From assembly GCA_947625475.1 (NCBI GenBank), contig CANQOL010000013.1, positions 1 through 64,000 on the forward strand: a DNA stretch of 64,000 nucleotides, in the 5' to 3' direction. This stretch comes from an uncultured Acetatifactor sp. GTDB taxonomy: Bacteria > Bacillota > Clostridia > Lachnospirales > Lachnospiraceae. A program made the translations under genes and the position numbers. Positions 30,634 to 39,238 of the stretch are shown piece by piece (position 1 is the first letter of the stretch; each line of letters starts with the position of its first letter). Below the pieces are notes generated by a model. It was not told where the DNA came from. It ran no database searches and saw nothing but the letters and a program-made list of their open reading frames with translations.

Positions 30634-32079
30634 ATGGGAAAGGGGCATAGCGGGAAACTGTGGGCGTGTCTTGTCCTGGGCGCTCTGGCGGCTGCCCTGG
30701 CGCTTTCCCTGTTCCTGCCCTGGTTTTGGAGGCAGAGGGAGATACGGCGTTTCCGGGAGGGGGGCTACCGGGGGGCCTTTTTGGCGATGTATGACATCTC
30801 CACCTACGAGGAGGCGGATTTTGCCGCCTATCGGGGGGTGGACGTGATGAAAATCGGGCGGCCGGTGAAGGGCTGGAGGACGCTCTCCCGGTATCTGGGG
30901 GAGCTCCTGGAGTCCCCGGGGACGGTGACGAATCTTTACCTGGGGCTGGATCCGGCGGCTCTGTGGGAGGACGCGGGCAGGAGTGAGGAAACCTGGGAGA
31001 AAAGACTGGGGGAGACCCTGCTCTCCCGGCTGTCCCAGAATCCGGATGTGAGCTTTGAGATCCTGCTCCCGGCGCCGCCTCTGCCGGAGTGGACGGCCCT
31101 GAGCCGGGAAGAGATGGAGGAACGGCTGGCGGCCTGCGGCAGGCTGATCCGGGAGCTGGATTCCTATGAAAATGTGATGCTGTATTTCCTGGGAGGGGAA
31201 CAGTGGCTGATCGCCAATCCGGGGAACTACCTGGAGGACGGGCAGACCAATGCCTGGATTTCCCATAAGATTCTGCTGCTCGCCTTCTGCGACCATGAGT
31301 ATCAGATTGTGCCCGGGAACGCCCAGATTCTGTTTGACCGGCTCAGGGCCCAGGTGGAGCAGGAGAAGGAGTCCCCCACGGTGTATCCGGATCTGTCGGA
31401 CTGGTGTATGGTTTTCTTCGGGGACAGCACTCTGGCGAACGACAGGGGGAGCTTTTCCGTGCCGGGGGTGGCGGCCGGCCTTTCCGGGGCGCAGACCTAC
31501 AACTGTTCCATGGGGGGAATGCCCGCTTCGGAGACGGAGGACATGCCTCTTTCCTTTAATCGGATGGTGGACCGCTTCCTGAAGGGGGACGCCTCGGGCC
31601 TGGAGCCGGACAGTGTCTTTGCGGAGGGGCTTAAGGAGTATCAGGAAGACGGCCACCGGGGGAAACGGTATTGTTTTGTGGTTGCGTTTGGGCTGAACGA
31701 TTATTTCAATGGATACTCTCCCGACAGCGGGGAGGATCCCTGTGATATCCGCACCTATGAGGGGGCGCTGCGTGTGGGGGTGCGCACTCTGCGGGAACGC
31801 TTCCCGGAGGCCCTGATTCTGGTGATGACTCCCACCTACACCGAATATTTCTCGGGGGGAACGGAGCGGAACGGGTCCGCCGGCGGCGTCCTGACGGACT
31901 ATGTGGAGGCGGCGCGGCGGGTGGCCCGGGAGGAAGCGGTGCTGTGCATGGATAATTACGCAGGCCTGGGAATTGACGGGAGCAATCAGTCTGAGTATCT
32001 CGCGGACGGCTGCCACCTCAACGAGAGGGGAAGATTTCTGCTGGGGCGGCGCATTGTGGAGTATATAGGCGATCTGTAA
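30634..32079 (+). CDS. Membrane-anchored SGNH/GDSL-family esterase or acyltransferase
   Basis: This 481-residue protein has an N-terminal anchor (about 10-30) and a long unassigned region (40-255). A C-terminal SGNH domain carries FGDSTL (nucleophile Ser265), FGLNDYF (block III Asn) and DGCHLN (Asp458, His461). The catalytic triad therefore appears complete. Such proteins add or remove acetyl groups on cell-surface polysaccharides. AGGGAGGGG lies upstream of the ATG. The gene lies between GT-C-like and GT2 genes in the pseB operon; the substrate is unknown. Confidence 0.75.
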   Translation: MGKGHSGKLWACLVLGALAAALALSLFLPWFWRQREIRRFREGGYRGAFLAMYDISTYEEADFAAYRGVDVMKIGRPVKGWRTLSRYLGELLESPGTVTNLYLGLDPAALWEDAGRSEETWEKRLGETLLSRLSQNPDVSFEILLPAPPLPEWTALSREEMEERLAACGRLIRELDSYENVMLYFLGGEQWLIANPGNYLEDGQTNAWISHKILLLAFCDHEYQIVPGNAQILFDRLRAQVEQEKESPTVYPDLSDWCMVFFGDSTLANDRGSFSVPGVAAGLSGAQTYNCSMGGMPASETEDMPLSFNRMVDRFLKGDASGLEPDSVFAEGLKEYQEDGHRGKRYCFVVAFGLNDYFNGYSPDSGEDPCDIRTYEGALRVGVRTLRERFPEALILVMTPTYTEYFSGGTERNGSAGGVLTDYVEAARRVAREEAVLCMDNYAGLGIDGSNQSEYLADGCHLNERGRFLLGRRIVEYIGDL

Positions 32080-32090
32080 GGAGAAGGGAT

Positions 32091-33041
32091 ATGGACAAGA
32101 TAGCGGTGCTGATACCCTGTTACAACGAGGAAAAGACCATTGGGAAGGTGGTGGGAGACGTATTCGGCGTCCTGCCGGAGGCGGTGGTCTATGTGTATGA
32201 CAACAATTCTACGGATCAGACAGCCCGGATTGCCCGGGAGGCGGGGGCGGTGGTGCGCCGGGAATACTGTCAGGGCAAGGGCAATGTGATCCGCCGGATG
32301 TTCCGGGAGATCGACGCCCAGTGCTATCTGATGATCGACGGGGACGATACCTACCCCCTGGACTGCGCCGGGGAGATGACGGAGCGGGTGCTGGCCCACA
32401 ACGCGGATATGGTGGTGGGAGACCGGCTTTCCTCCACCTACTTTACGGAGAACAAGAGACCCTTCCACAATTTCGGCAACAGCCTCATGCGGACCTGCGT
32501 CAACCGGCTGTTTCAGTCGGATATCAAGGATATCATGACGGGGTATCGGGCCTTCTCCTATGAGTTTGTCAAGACCTTTCCCGTCTTTTCCCAGGGCTTT
32601 GAGATCGAGACGGAGATGACCATACACGCTGTGAATTATCACATGCAGGTGGAGAATGTGGTGGTGCAGTACCGGGACCGGCCCGAGGGGAGCCATTCCA
32701 AGCTCAACACCTACCGGGACGGTATGCGGGTGATGCGCAAAATGCTGCAGCTGTACAAAAATTACAAGCCCATGCGCTGCTTCGGGATGCTGGCCCTTCT
32801 GCTGATACTGGCGGCGGCGGTGCTCTTTGTGCCCATCGGGAGGGAGTATCTTCTGACCGGCCTGGTGCCCAGGTTCCCCACTCTCATTGTCTGCGGCTTT
32901 CTGGTGCTGGCGGGCATTCAGTCCCTTTTTACGGGGATGATGCTGGAGGTTACGGTGGCGAAGGACAGGAGAGATTTTGAGTACCGGCTGATGCGGGTGT
33001 GCGGGGAAAAAGGAGATAAGCTGCGGGGCCCGCGAGAGTGA
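32091..33041 (+). CDS. GT2 lipid-P-sugar synthase-like glycosyltransferase
   Basis: This 316-residue protein has an N-terminal GT-A domain with AVLIPCYNEEKTIGKVV, VYDNNSTDQT and MIDGDDTYP. The DIMTGYRAFS motif and RPEGSHSKLNTYRDG are typical of DPM1-like enzymes. Two C-terminal membrane helices (about residues 232-255 and 262-285) follow. It probably loads a sugar onto undecaprenyl phosphate for use by one of the adjacent GT-C-like proteins. It starts 11 bp after the SGNH gene with AAGGAGAAGGG upstream. Confidence 0.88.
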   Translation: MDKIAVLIPCYNEEKTIGKVVGDVFGVLPEAVVYVYDNNSTDQTARIAREAGAVVRREYCQGKGNVIRRMFREIDAQCYLMIDGDDTYPLDCAGEMTERVLAHNADMVVGDRLSSTYFTENKRPFHNFGNSLMRTCVNRLFQSDIKDIMTGYRAFSYEFVKTFPVFSQGFEIETEMTIHAVNYHMQVENVVVQYRDRPEGSHSKLNTYRDGMRVMRKMLQLYKNYKPMRCFGMLALLLILAAAVLFVPIGREYLLTGLVPRFPTLIVCGFLVLAGIQSLFTGMMLEVTVAKDRRDFEYRLMRVCGEKGDKLRGPRE

Positions 33042-33064
33042 CGGGCGGCGGGAAGGAGAAGACG

Positions 33065-34831
33065 ATGCAGGCGAAAGGAAAAGCTTCCTGGCTGTTTTCG
33101 GCGGCTGCGGCTGCCCTGACGGCGGCCGCCATGGCGGCTGCGGCCCTGCTGTGCCCTCCCGTCTACTATCTGAACGACGATGTGACCATGCGGCAGATCC
33201 TCTCCGGCGCCTACACGGGGAGCCCGGACGGACATGCCGTGTATATGAGATATCCCCTCACGGGGCTCTTAAGCCTGCTCTACCGAATCTGGGGGCAGGT
33301 TCCCTGGCTGTCTGTATTTTTTGGGGGCTGTTTTTTCGCCGTGATTCTGCTGGCCGCCGGGGAGCTGCGGCGGCTGGCCGGGGAGAGGGGCTGGCGCCTC
33401 TGGAAGGTACTCCTGCCGGGGGGCCTGTTTGCGGCGGGCCTGCTGCTGCCCCATTTTGTGTATCTGCACTACACAGTGGCTGCCGCCGTCCTGGCGGGGG
33501 GCGGGATTTTTCTCCTGTCGGGAGGAAGATGGGGAAAGGCTGCCGGCCTGCTGATCCTTTCCTATCTGGTCAGGAGCCAGGTGTTTTTCCTGAGCGTTCC
33601 CTTCGCGGCCTTTGTGACGCTCTGGCAGCTGGCGGCCGGAAAGGCGGGCGGACAGGTCAAAAGGGTGCTTCGGCCCCAGCTGATATGCTGGGCGCTGACG
33701 CTGGGAGGGGTCTCGGTGTGCCTGCTGATTCACAGCCTGTGCTACCGGCAGGAGGATTGGCGGGAGTATCTGGCCTATAATGCGGAGCGGACCGAGCTCT
33801 ACGATTACACGGATTTCCTCTCTGCCAAACGTTACGGGAAGGATCCGGGCCGTCTGGGACTGGATGAGAACCGCCTGAGGATTCTGCAGCTTTATGACAC
33901 CCTCCTGCTGGGGAAGGATGAGGTCTCCCTGGGGGAGACGGCCAGGGCGGTGCGGGCAGATCAGGAGCAGGGACGGGAGGCTCTGGCCTATCTGGGGCAG
34001 TGCGTGAGGAAATACTACAACAGTATCCGCTATGATACGGCCCCCTGCAGCTGGGTGTGGCTGGGGGCGCTTCTGGCGCTGGCCGTTCTGACGGCGGCGG
34101 GCAGGCGATGGGGAAGACTGGCTTTGCTGGGAGCCCTGGAAGCGGGCAGGAGCGCCGTGTGGGTGTATCTGATCTGGAGAGACCGTTTCCCGGAGAGAGT
34201 GGCGCTTGCCCTGTATCTGCTGGAGATCCCGGTGCTCTTGGGACTGTTTTTGCAGACCCTGGGAGAGGGGGCTGGGAAAAGGGAGGAAGGCGGCCCGGGG
34301 GAAAAGACGCCATCCCGGCCGGGAAAGGCCGCCATCCCGGGCAGGCCTGCCGGATGCCTGATCCTGCTGGCGCTGGCGGGGCTTTTGACGGCGGGCGCCC
34401 TGCAGTGGCGGGACGTGAGCGGGAGAGTGAAGGAACAGGTAAGGCTTCAGCGGGAGTGGGATGCCCTGAAGGCGTACTGCGGACGGCAGCAGGATGCAAT
34501 GTATCTGCTGGATGTGTTCTCTGTGGTGAGCTACGGGGGCATGCAGTATGAACGGGACGCGGAAAACATGATGCTCCTGGGCGGGTGGATGACCGGGAGC
34601 CCGCTGGCGCGCCGGAGGCTGGAGCAGTTCGGGGGGGAGGATGCGGCCCTGGCGCTGCTGGCCTCAGAGGATGTTTATCTGGTGGCACGGGAGGATGGGG
34701 GGACGGACTGGCTGGAGGCGTATTTGTCGGAGCGGTTTGGAGAGGCTGCGCTGACCCAGGTGGACAGGATTGTCTGCCCGGGGGAAAATGAGGGCGGCAG
34801 GGTTTTTGCGGTTTATACGGTGAACAGATAA
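33065..34831 (+). CDS. Polytopic membrane protein, putative GT-C glycosyltransferase
   Basis: This 588-residue protein has a first loop with YYLNDDVTMRQIL and an Asp-Asp pair positioned like the catalytic acids of GT-C enzymes. About eleven hydrophobic segments and a C-terminal soluble domain (about 470-588) follow. The ATG at 33065 has GGAAGGAG 6 nt upstream; a GTG at 33038 would overlap the GT2 gene and is weaker. The pairing with the upstream GT2 fits the lipid-P-sugar synthase plus GT-C scheme. The sugar specificity is unknown. Confidence 0.55.
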   Translation: MQAKGKASWLFSAAAAALTAAAMAAAALLCPPVYYLNDDVTMRQILSGAYTGSPDGHAVYMRYPLTGLLSLLYRIWGQVPWLSVFFGGCFFAVILLAAGELRRLAGERGWRLWKVLLPGGLFAAGLLLPHFVYLHYTVAAAVLAGGGIFLLSGGRWGKAAGLLILSYLVRSQVFFLSVPFAAFVTLWQLAAGKAGGQVKRVLRPQLICWALTLGGVSVCLLIHSLCYRQEDWREYLAYNAERTELYDYTDFLSAKRYGKDPGRLGLDENRLRILQLYDTLLLGKDEVSLGETARAVRADQEQGREALAYLGQCVRKYYNSIRYDTAPCSWVWLGALLALAVLTAAGRRWGRLALLGALEAGRSAVWVYLIWRDRFPERVALALYLLEIPVLLGLFLQTLGEGAGKREEGGPGEKTPSRPGKAAIPGRPAGCLILLALAGLLTAGALQWRDVSGRVKEQVRLQREWDALKAYCGRQQDAMYLLDVFSVVSYGGMQYERDAENMMLLGGWMTGSPLARRRLEQFGGEDAALALLASEDVYLVAREDGGTDWLEAYLSERFGEAALTQVDRIVCPGENEGGRVFAVYTVNR

Positions 34832-34852
34832 AAGGGACGGAGAATACTCCAG

Positions 34853-36322
34853 ATGTTGTTTAATTCCTATGTGTTTTTAATCCTATTTCTGCCGGTGACA
34901 TGGTGCGTGTACTTTGGGCTGGGCCGCCTTAGGAGGGGCTGGCCCGCCCAGGCATGGCTCCTTGCGGCCTCCTTTTGCTTTTACGGCTATGGGGACTGGA
35001 GGCTGTGTATCCTGCTGCTGGGGAGCATCTGCTTAAATTACCTTCTCCACCGGCTTCTGGTGGGGGGCCTTGGAGGCTCCCGGGCCGGCAGATGCCTGCT
35101 TGCGGCAGGGATCCTGGCAAATCTGGGACTTCTCTTTTATTTTAAATATTTTAACTTTGTGTTGCAAAACTTCAACCGTTTCCTGGGCACGGATTTTGTG
35201 CTGAGGAATATAGCGCTGCCCCTGGGCATCAGCTTTTTTACCTTCCAGCAGATCTCCTTTTTGATTGACAGCGGCAAGCCCGGGATGAAGCGGTACGGGA
35301 TGCTGGAGTACGCCCTGTTTGTGGCGTTCTTCCCTCAGCTGGTGGCGGGCCCCATTGTGCTCCACCAGGAGATGATCCCCCAGTTTGCGGATCCGGAGAA
35401 TCGAAGGATCCGCTATGGGAACATGATTCAGGGGCTGGAATACCTGATTCTGGGCTTTGCCAAAAAGGTGCTGGTTGCGGACGTCTTTGCCCGGATCTGT
35501 GATGCCGGGTATGAGAATTTGGCGCAGCTCAACAGCCTGAGCGCCTGCGCCACGATCCTGGCCTTTACCCTGGAGATTTATTTTGATTTCAGCGGCTACT
35601 GCGATATGGCCATGGGCCTGGGAAGACTTTTTAATATCCGGATCCCGGTGAATTTTGATTCCCCCTATAAGGCCGTCACCATCGCTGATTTCTGGAAGCG
35701 CTGGCATATAACGCTGACGCGCTTCCTGACTACATATCTCTACATCCCTCTGGGGGGAAACCGCAGGGGAATGGCAAGGACCTGCCTCAACATCGCCGTT
35801 GTATTTACTCTGAGCGGCCTCTGGCACGGGGCGGACTGGAATTTCGTGCTGTGGGGGATGCTTCACGGGGCCGCTATGATCCTGTACCGGCTGGGCCGGA
35901 AATGGATAGACCGTCTGCCGGGAGGGCTGCTTTGGTGTGCCACCTTTCTGTTTGTGAATGTGGCCTGGGTGTTCTTCCGGGCGGAGTATTTCCGGCAGGC
36001 ATTTGTCCTGCTGAGACGTGTATTTGTGGGAGGGGGAGGGCTCTGTCAGTCCTTCCTGCTGGAGGCATTTAGCAGGAATACGGTCTGGATGACACTTCTG
36101 GAGAGTACGGCGCGGAGCGGTCTGCTGACCTGGGCCGGGCATACAGCCCTTGCCGGCTGGTTTTTGTTTTGGACGCTTGTCTGTGTGAAAATGCCGTCCA
36201 GCCACCAGATTGTGGCCAGGAAGATACGGAGCGGCGCTTATTTTCTGGGACTGGGGATCCTGTTTGTGTGGTCCTTTTTGTGGCTCTCCCGGGTGTCGAA
36301 ATTTATTTACTTTAACTTTTAA
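34853..36322 (+). CDS. MBOAT O-acyltransferase (second copy)
   Basis: This 489-residue polytopic enzyme has LPLGISFFTFQQISFLID, FPQLVAGPIV, the cytoplasmic KRWHITLTRFLTTYLYIPLGG and the active-site SGLWHGADWNF with His325. It is a full-length paralogue of the MBOAT at 5177-6592, but its partner is different: a short SGNH-like protein (next gene) rather than a DHHW protein. It probably exports an acyl group for modification of the glycan made by this operon. It starts 21 bp after the GT-C-like gene. Confidence 0.92.
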   Translation: MLFNSYVFLILFLPVTWCVYFGLGRLRRGWPAQAWLLAASFCFYGYGDWRLCILLLGSICLNYLLHRLLVGGLGGSRAGRCLLAAGILANLGLLFYFKYFNFVLQNFNRFLGTDFVLRNIALPLGISFFTFQQISFLIDSGKPGMKRYGMLEYALFVAFFPQLVAGPIVLHQEMIPQFADPENRRIRYGNMIQGLEYLILGFAKKVLVADVFARICDAGYENLAQLNSLSACATILAFTLEIYFDFSGYCDMAMGLGRLFNIRIPVNFDSPYKAVTIADFWKRWHITLTRFLTTYLYIPLGGNRRGMARTCLNIAVVFTLSGLWHGADWNFVLWGMLHGAAMILYRLGRKWIDRLPGGLLWCATFLFVNVAWVFFRAEYFRQAFVLLRRVFVGGGGLCQSFLLEAFSRNTVWMTLLESTARSGLLTWAGHTALAGWFLFWTLVCVKMPSSHQIVARKIRSGAYFLGLGILFVWSFLWLSRVSKFIYFNF

Positions 36323-36367
36323 AGGTTCTGTAAAGAGCGGAAGGAACACAGGAAAAAGGGAAGAAAT

Positions 36368-37465
36368 ATGGAGGATAAGAAGACCTTTTACAGGCTTGGC
36401 AGATATATTTTGGTGTGCTTTTTGGGCGGAATGCTTCTGACGGGAGGCTTTGTGGCGGTGACAGATCCCTTTTATCATTATCATGCTCCCTGGCTGGGGA
36501 TCCCTATTGTCCTGGACAATGCGGTGTACCAGACCGCCGGTGCCGCCAGAAACCTGCCCTACGACAGCGCAATCGTGGGCACCTCCATGACGGAAAACTT
36601 TCATACCGGCTGGTTTGACGGGGAACTGGGCTGGAAAACGATGAAGCTCTCATACTCTGGGGCCCGGACGGACGATCTGAAGGCCATCTTTCAGCAGATC
36701 TTTGTCCGGGAGCGCAAATATATTTTTATGGATATCAACGCATACCAGCTTACCGGCGAGAGCACTTCGCCCTATGTGGACCGACCGGAGTATCTGTACG
36801 ATGAGAACCTGTGGAATGATTATCAGTATGTATTCAGCCATGATGTCCTGGTTCTTGGGCTGGACCGGGTCCTGAAGGCGCTGAAGGGTGTTGCGGACAA
36901 TGTGGATTCGGCTTACACCTGGGAAGAGGATAATCTGTTCGGCAGGAAGACGGCCCTGGATTCCTGCCGATATACCAAGGAACTGATGCTGGAGGCAAAA
37001 AAGAAGCGCGAGGAAGGGGGAGCCGTGGCGGCGCTCAGCCAGGGGACGCTGGATGAAAAGCTGAGGGTCTGCCGGGAGAATCTGGAGAATATCCTTCCTT
37101 TTATCGAGGGACATGAGGACACGGAGTTTGTGATTGAGATTCCCCCCTACAGTATGCTCTACTGGGAGCAGGAGGTGCTGAAGGGGGAGCTGGAGGATAC
37201 GGTCGCGATATACCGGTACGCCATCGAGACCCTGCTGTCTTATGAGAATGTGAAGATTTACTATTTCCAGGATGAGGAGGAGCTGATCACGAACCTGGAA
37301 AATTACAGGGATCCCAGCCACCACAGACCGGAGTACAACCGCTATATTTTCGAGTGCATCAGAGACGGAAGGAATCTGCTGACCCGGGAAAACTATGAGG
37401 GGCATCTGACGCATATGTACGAGCTGGCCAGAGATTTTGACTATGAGACCCTGTGGGCGCCCTGA
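36368..37465 (+). CDS. SGNH-like O-acetylation partner of the MBOAT protein
   Basis: This 365-residue protein has an N-terminal signal anchor (about 10-30). An extracytoplasmic SGNH-like domain carries the nucleophile block GTSMTENF (Ser73) and a C-terminal DPSHHRPEYN (Asp315, His318/319). That arrangement matches DltD/AlgX-type partners that take the acyl group from an MBOAT protein. It follows the MBOAT gene by 45 bp with GGGAAGAAATATG at the start. It is the last gene before leader copy C. Confidence 0.75.
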   Translation: MEDKKTFYRLGRYILVCFLGGMLLTGGFVAVTDPFYHYHAPWLGIPIVLDNAVYQTAGAARNLPYDSAIVGTSMTENFHTGWFDGELGWKTMKLSYSGARTDDLKAIFQQIFVRERKYIFMDINAYQLTGESTSPYVDRPEYLYDENLWNDYQYVFSHDVLVLGLDRVLKALKGVADNVDSAYTWEEDNLFGRKTALDSCRYTKELMLEAKKKREEGGAVAALSQGTLDEKLRVCRENLENILPFIEGHEDTEFVIEIPPYSMLYWEQEVLKGELEDTVAIYRYAIETLLSYENVKIYYFQDEEELITNLENYRDPSHHRPEYNRYIFECIRDGRNLLTRENYEGHLTHMYELARDFDYETLWAP

Positions 37466-37476
37466 GAAGGGCCGGG

Positions 37477-37506
37477 TTGCATAGGTGTGGAAGGATGTGG
37501 TATAAT
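37477..37506 (+). promoter_or_regulatory. Promoter at leader copy C
   Basis: TTGCAT (37477-37482) and a perfect TATAAT (37501-37506) are 18 bp apart. The flank GATGTGG just before the -10 is the same as at the copy B promoter (13734-13740). The -10 is TGN-extended. Confidence 0.6.
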
Positions 37507-37514
37507 AGCGAGGA

Positions 37515-37640
37515 AAGCACCGATGGCGCTTGCGGCAATCGGTGCTTGACGAGTATCCCATCGAGGCGCCAGCCGAGATGGGATAATGAAAGAGCATCTG
37601 TGGATTCTTGATTCCATGTGCGCCTGGCGGCGCACGGTAA
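37515..37640 (+). promoter_or_regulatory. Leader element copy C with three consecutive hairpins
   Basis: Hairpin 1 has 10-bp perfect arms (37515-37524 / 37538-37547). Hairpin 2 has 8-bp arms (37555-37562 / 37577-37584). Next comes CTGTGGA (37598-37604) and the conserved core TGATTCCATGTGCGCCTGG, with hairpin GTGCGCC (37618-37624) / GGCGCAC (37629-37635), then CGGTAAT. The core matches copy B nearly exactly; the two upstream hairpins are specific to this copy. It leads into the GNAT operon at 37681. Confidence 0.65.
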
Positions 37641-37680
37641 TAAGGACTACCTGTAACCCGAAGGGAAAGGATGATAGACT

Positions 37681-38220
37681 GTGAATGAACCCAGGGAGAA
37701 GGAGCCGGTCTGCCTGCGGGATATGACCCGGGAGGATACGGACCGGATCGTGGACTGGCGCAACCGGGAGAGCGTCAGGCGCAATTTTATTTATCAGGAG
37801 CTCTTTACCCGGGAGAGCCACGAAAACTGGATCCGCACCATGGTGGAGACCGGCAGGGCGGTGCAGAAGATCATCTGTGAGAGGCCGGACGGCCGCCCTG
37901 TGGGGAGCGTGTATCTGCGGGATATTGACCGAAGGCACCGAAAGGCGGAGTACGGGATCTTTATCGGGGAGGAACAGGCCCGGGGAAAGGGCTATGGGAC
38001 CTGCGCCGCCCGGCTGATGCTGGAATACGCCTTCGGGGAGCTTTCTCTGCACCGGGTGTTCCTGCGGGTGTACGCGGACAATGAGCCCGCGATCCGCAGC
38101 TACGAGAAGGCCGGCTTTCAGAGGGAGGCATGTTTGAGGGACGACGTGTACGTCCGGGGGAAGTACCGGGATATCGTCCTGATGGGGATCCTGAATCCCG
38201 GGGAAGCGGCAGAGGACTGA
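37681..38220 (+). CDS. GNAT family N-acetyltransferase (RimJ/RimL-like)
   Basis: This 179-residue protein has VCLRDMTREDTDRIVDWRN at the start and the acetyl-CoA-binding motif QARGKGYGT. HRVFLRVYADNEPAIRSYEKAGF is typical of RimJ/RimL-type GNAT enzymes. In polysaccharide loci such enzymes often acetylate an amino sugar; it is distinct from the PseH-like GNAT at 49956. The GTG start has AAGGGAAAGG about 11 nt upstream. It is the first gene of the leader C operon. Confidence 0.82.
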   Translation: MNEPREKEPVCLRDMTREDTDRIVDWRNRESVRRNFIYQELFTRESHENWIRTMVETGRAVQKIICERPDGRPVGSVYLRDIDRRHRKAEYGIFIGEEQARGKGYGTCAARLMLEYAFGELSLHRVFLRVYADNEPAIRSYEKAGFQREACLRDDVYVRGKYRDIVLMGILNPGEAAED

Positions 38221-38275
38221 AAGAGGGAACAGGAAAAGAGACGGACGCCCGCCGGATCGGGCAAGAGGGAACCGT

Positions 38276-39238
38276 ATGAAAAAGAAGGTCAGCTTTGTAA
38301 TTCCCTGCTACCGCTCGGAGCATACGCTGGAGCATGTGGTGGGGGAGATAGAGGACACCATGAGGGGAGAGGCGCTGGGGGAGAGGTACAGCTTTGAGCT
38401 GATCCTGGTCAACGACTGTTCCCCGGATGGGACCGGGGAAGTGATCCGAAGGCTCTGCAGGGAGAAGCCTTATGTAAGGGGGATCAGCTTTGCCAGAAAT
38501 TTTGGCCAGCACGCGGCCCTGATGGCGGGGCTGCGGGGCAGCAGCGGGGACTATGTGGTCTGTCTGGACGACGACGGCCAGACGCCCGCCGACGAGGTGG
38601 GAAAGCTGCTGGAGGTCCTGGAAGAGGGAGCCGACGCGGTGTACGCCCGGTATGACCACAAGCAGCATTCCTCCTTCCGCAACCTGGGCAGCCGGGTCAA
38701 CGAGCTTATGCTCCGGATCCTGCTGGACAAGCCCTCCGGGCTGTATATCTCCAGCTACTTCGCGGTCAGGCGCTTTGTGGCAGAGGATATGATCCGGTAT
38801 GAGAACTCCTATCCCTATGTGATCGGCCTGGTGCTCAGAACCACGAAAAACATTGTCAATGTGCCGGTCTGCCACAGGGAGAGGAAGGAGGGGGCCTCGG
38901 GCTATACCCTGAAAAAGCTGCTGGGCCTGTGGATGAACGGCTTCACCGCCTTCTCCGTCAAACCTCTGCGGATTGCCACCTGTGTGGGGGCGCTCAGCGC
39001 CTGCGCGGGGTTTTTGTACGGACTGTACACCATCGTAAAGCGCCTGGTCAACCCGGCGGTGCCCATGGGCTTCAGCGCCCTCATGTCTGCCCTGGTGTTT
39101 TTTGGGGGGATGATCATGCTGATGCTGGGACTGATCGGGGAGTATATCGGCAGAATTTATATCAGCCTGAACAACTCGCCCCAGTATGTGATCCGGGAGC
39201 GGTTTAACTGGGAGAAGCAGGATGAAGAAATTTCTTAG
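38276..39238 (+). CDS. GT2 lipid-P-sugar synthase-like glycosyltransferase (GtrB type)
   Basis: This 320-residue protein has a GT-A domain with SFVIPCYRSEHTLEHVV, LILVNDCSPDGT, ARNFGQHAALMAGL and CLDDDGQTP. Two C-terminal membrane helices lie at about residues 235-255 and 265-295. The layout is that of GtrB/ArnC-like enzymes that make undecaprenyl-P-sugar. Its 3' end overlaps the next GT-C-like gene by 17 bp, which strengthens a donor/transferase pairing. Confidence 0.87.
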   Translation: MKKKVSFVIPCYRSEHTLEHVVGEIEDTMRGEALGERYSFELILVNDCSPDGTGEVIRRLCREKPYVRGISFARNFGQHAALMAGLRGSSGDYVVCLDDDGQTPADEVGKLLEVLEEGADAVYARYDHKQHSSFRNLGSRVNELMLRILLDKPSGLYISSYFAVRRFVAEDMIRYENSYPYVIGLVLRTTKNIVNVPVCHRERKEGASGYTLKKLLGLWMNGFTAFSVKPLRIATCVGALSACAGFLYGLYTIVKRLVNPAVPMGFSALMSALVFFGGMIMLMLGLIGEYIGRIYISLNNSPQYVIRERFNWEKQDEEIS

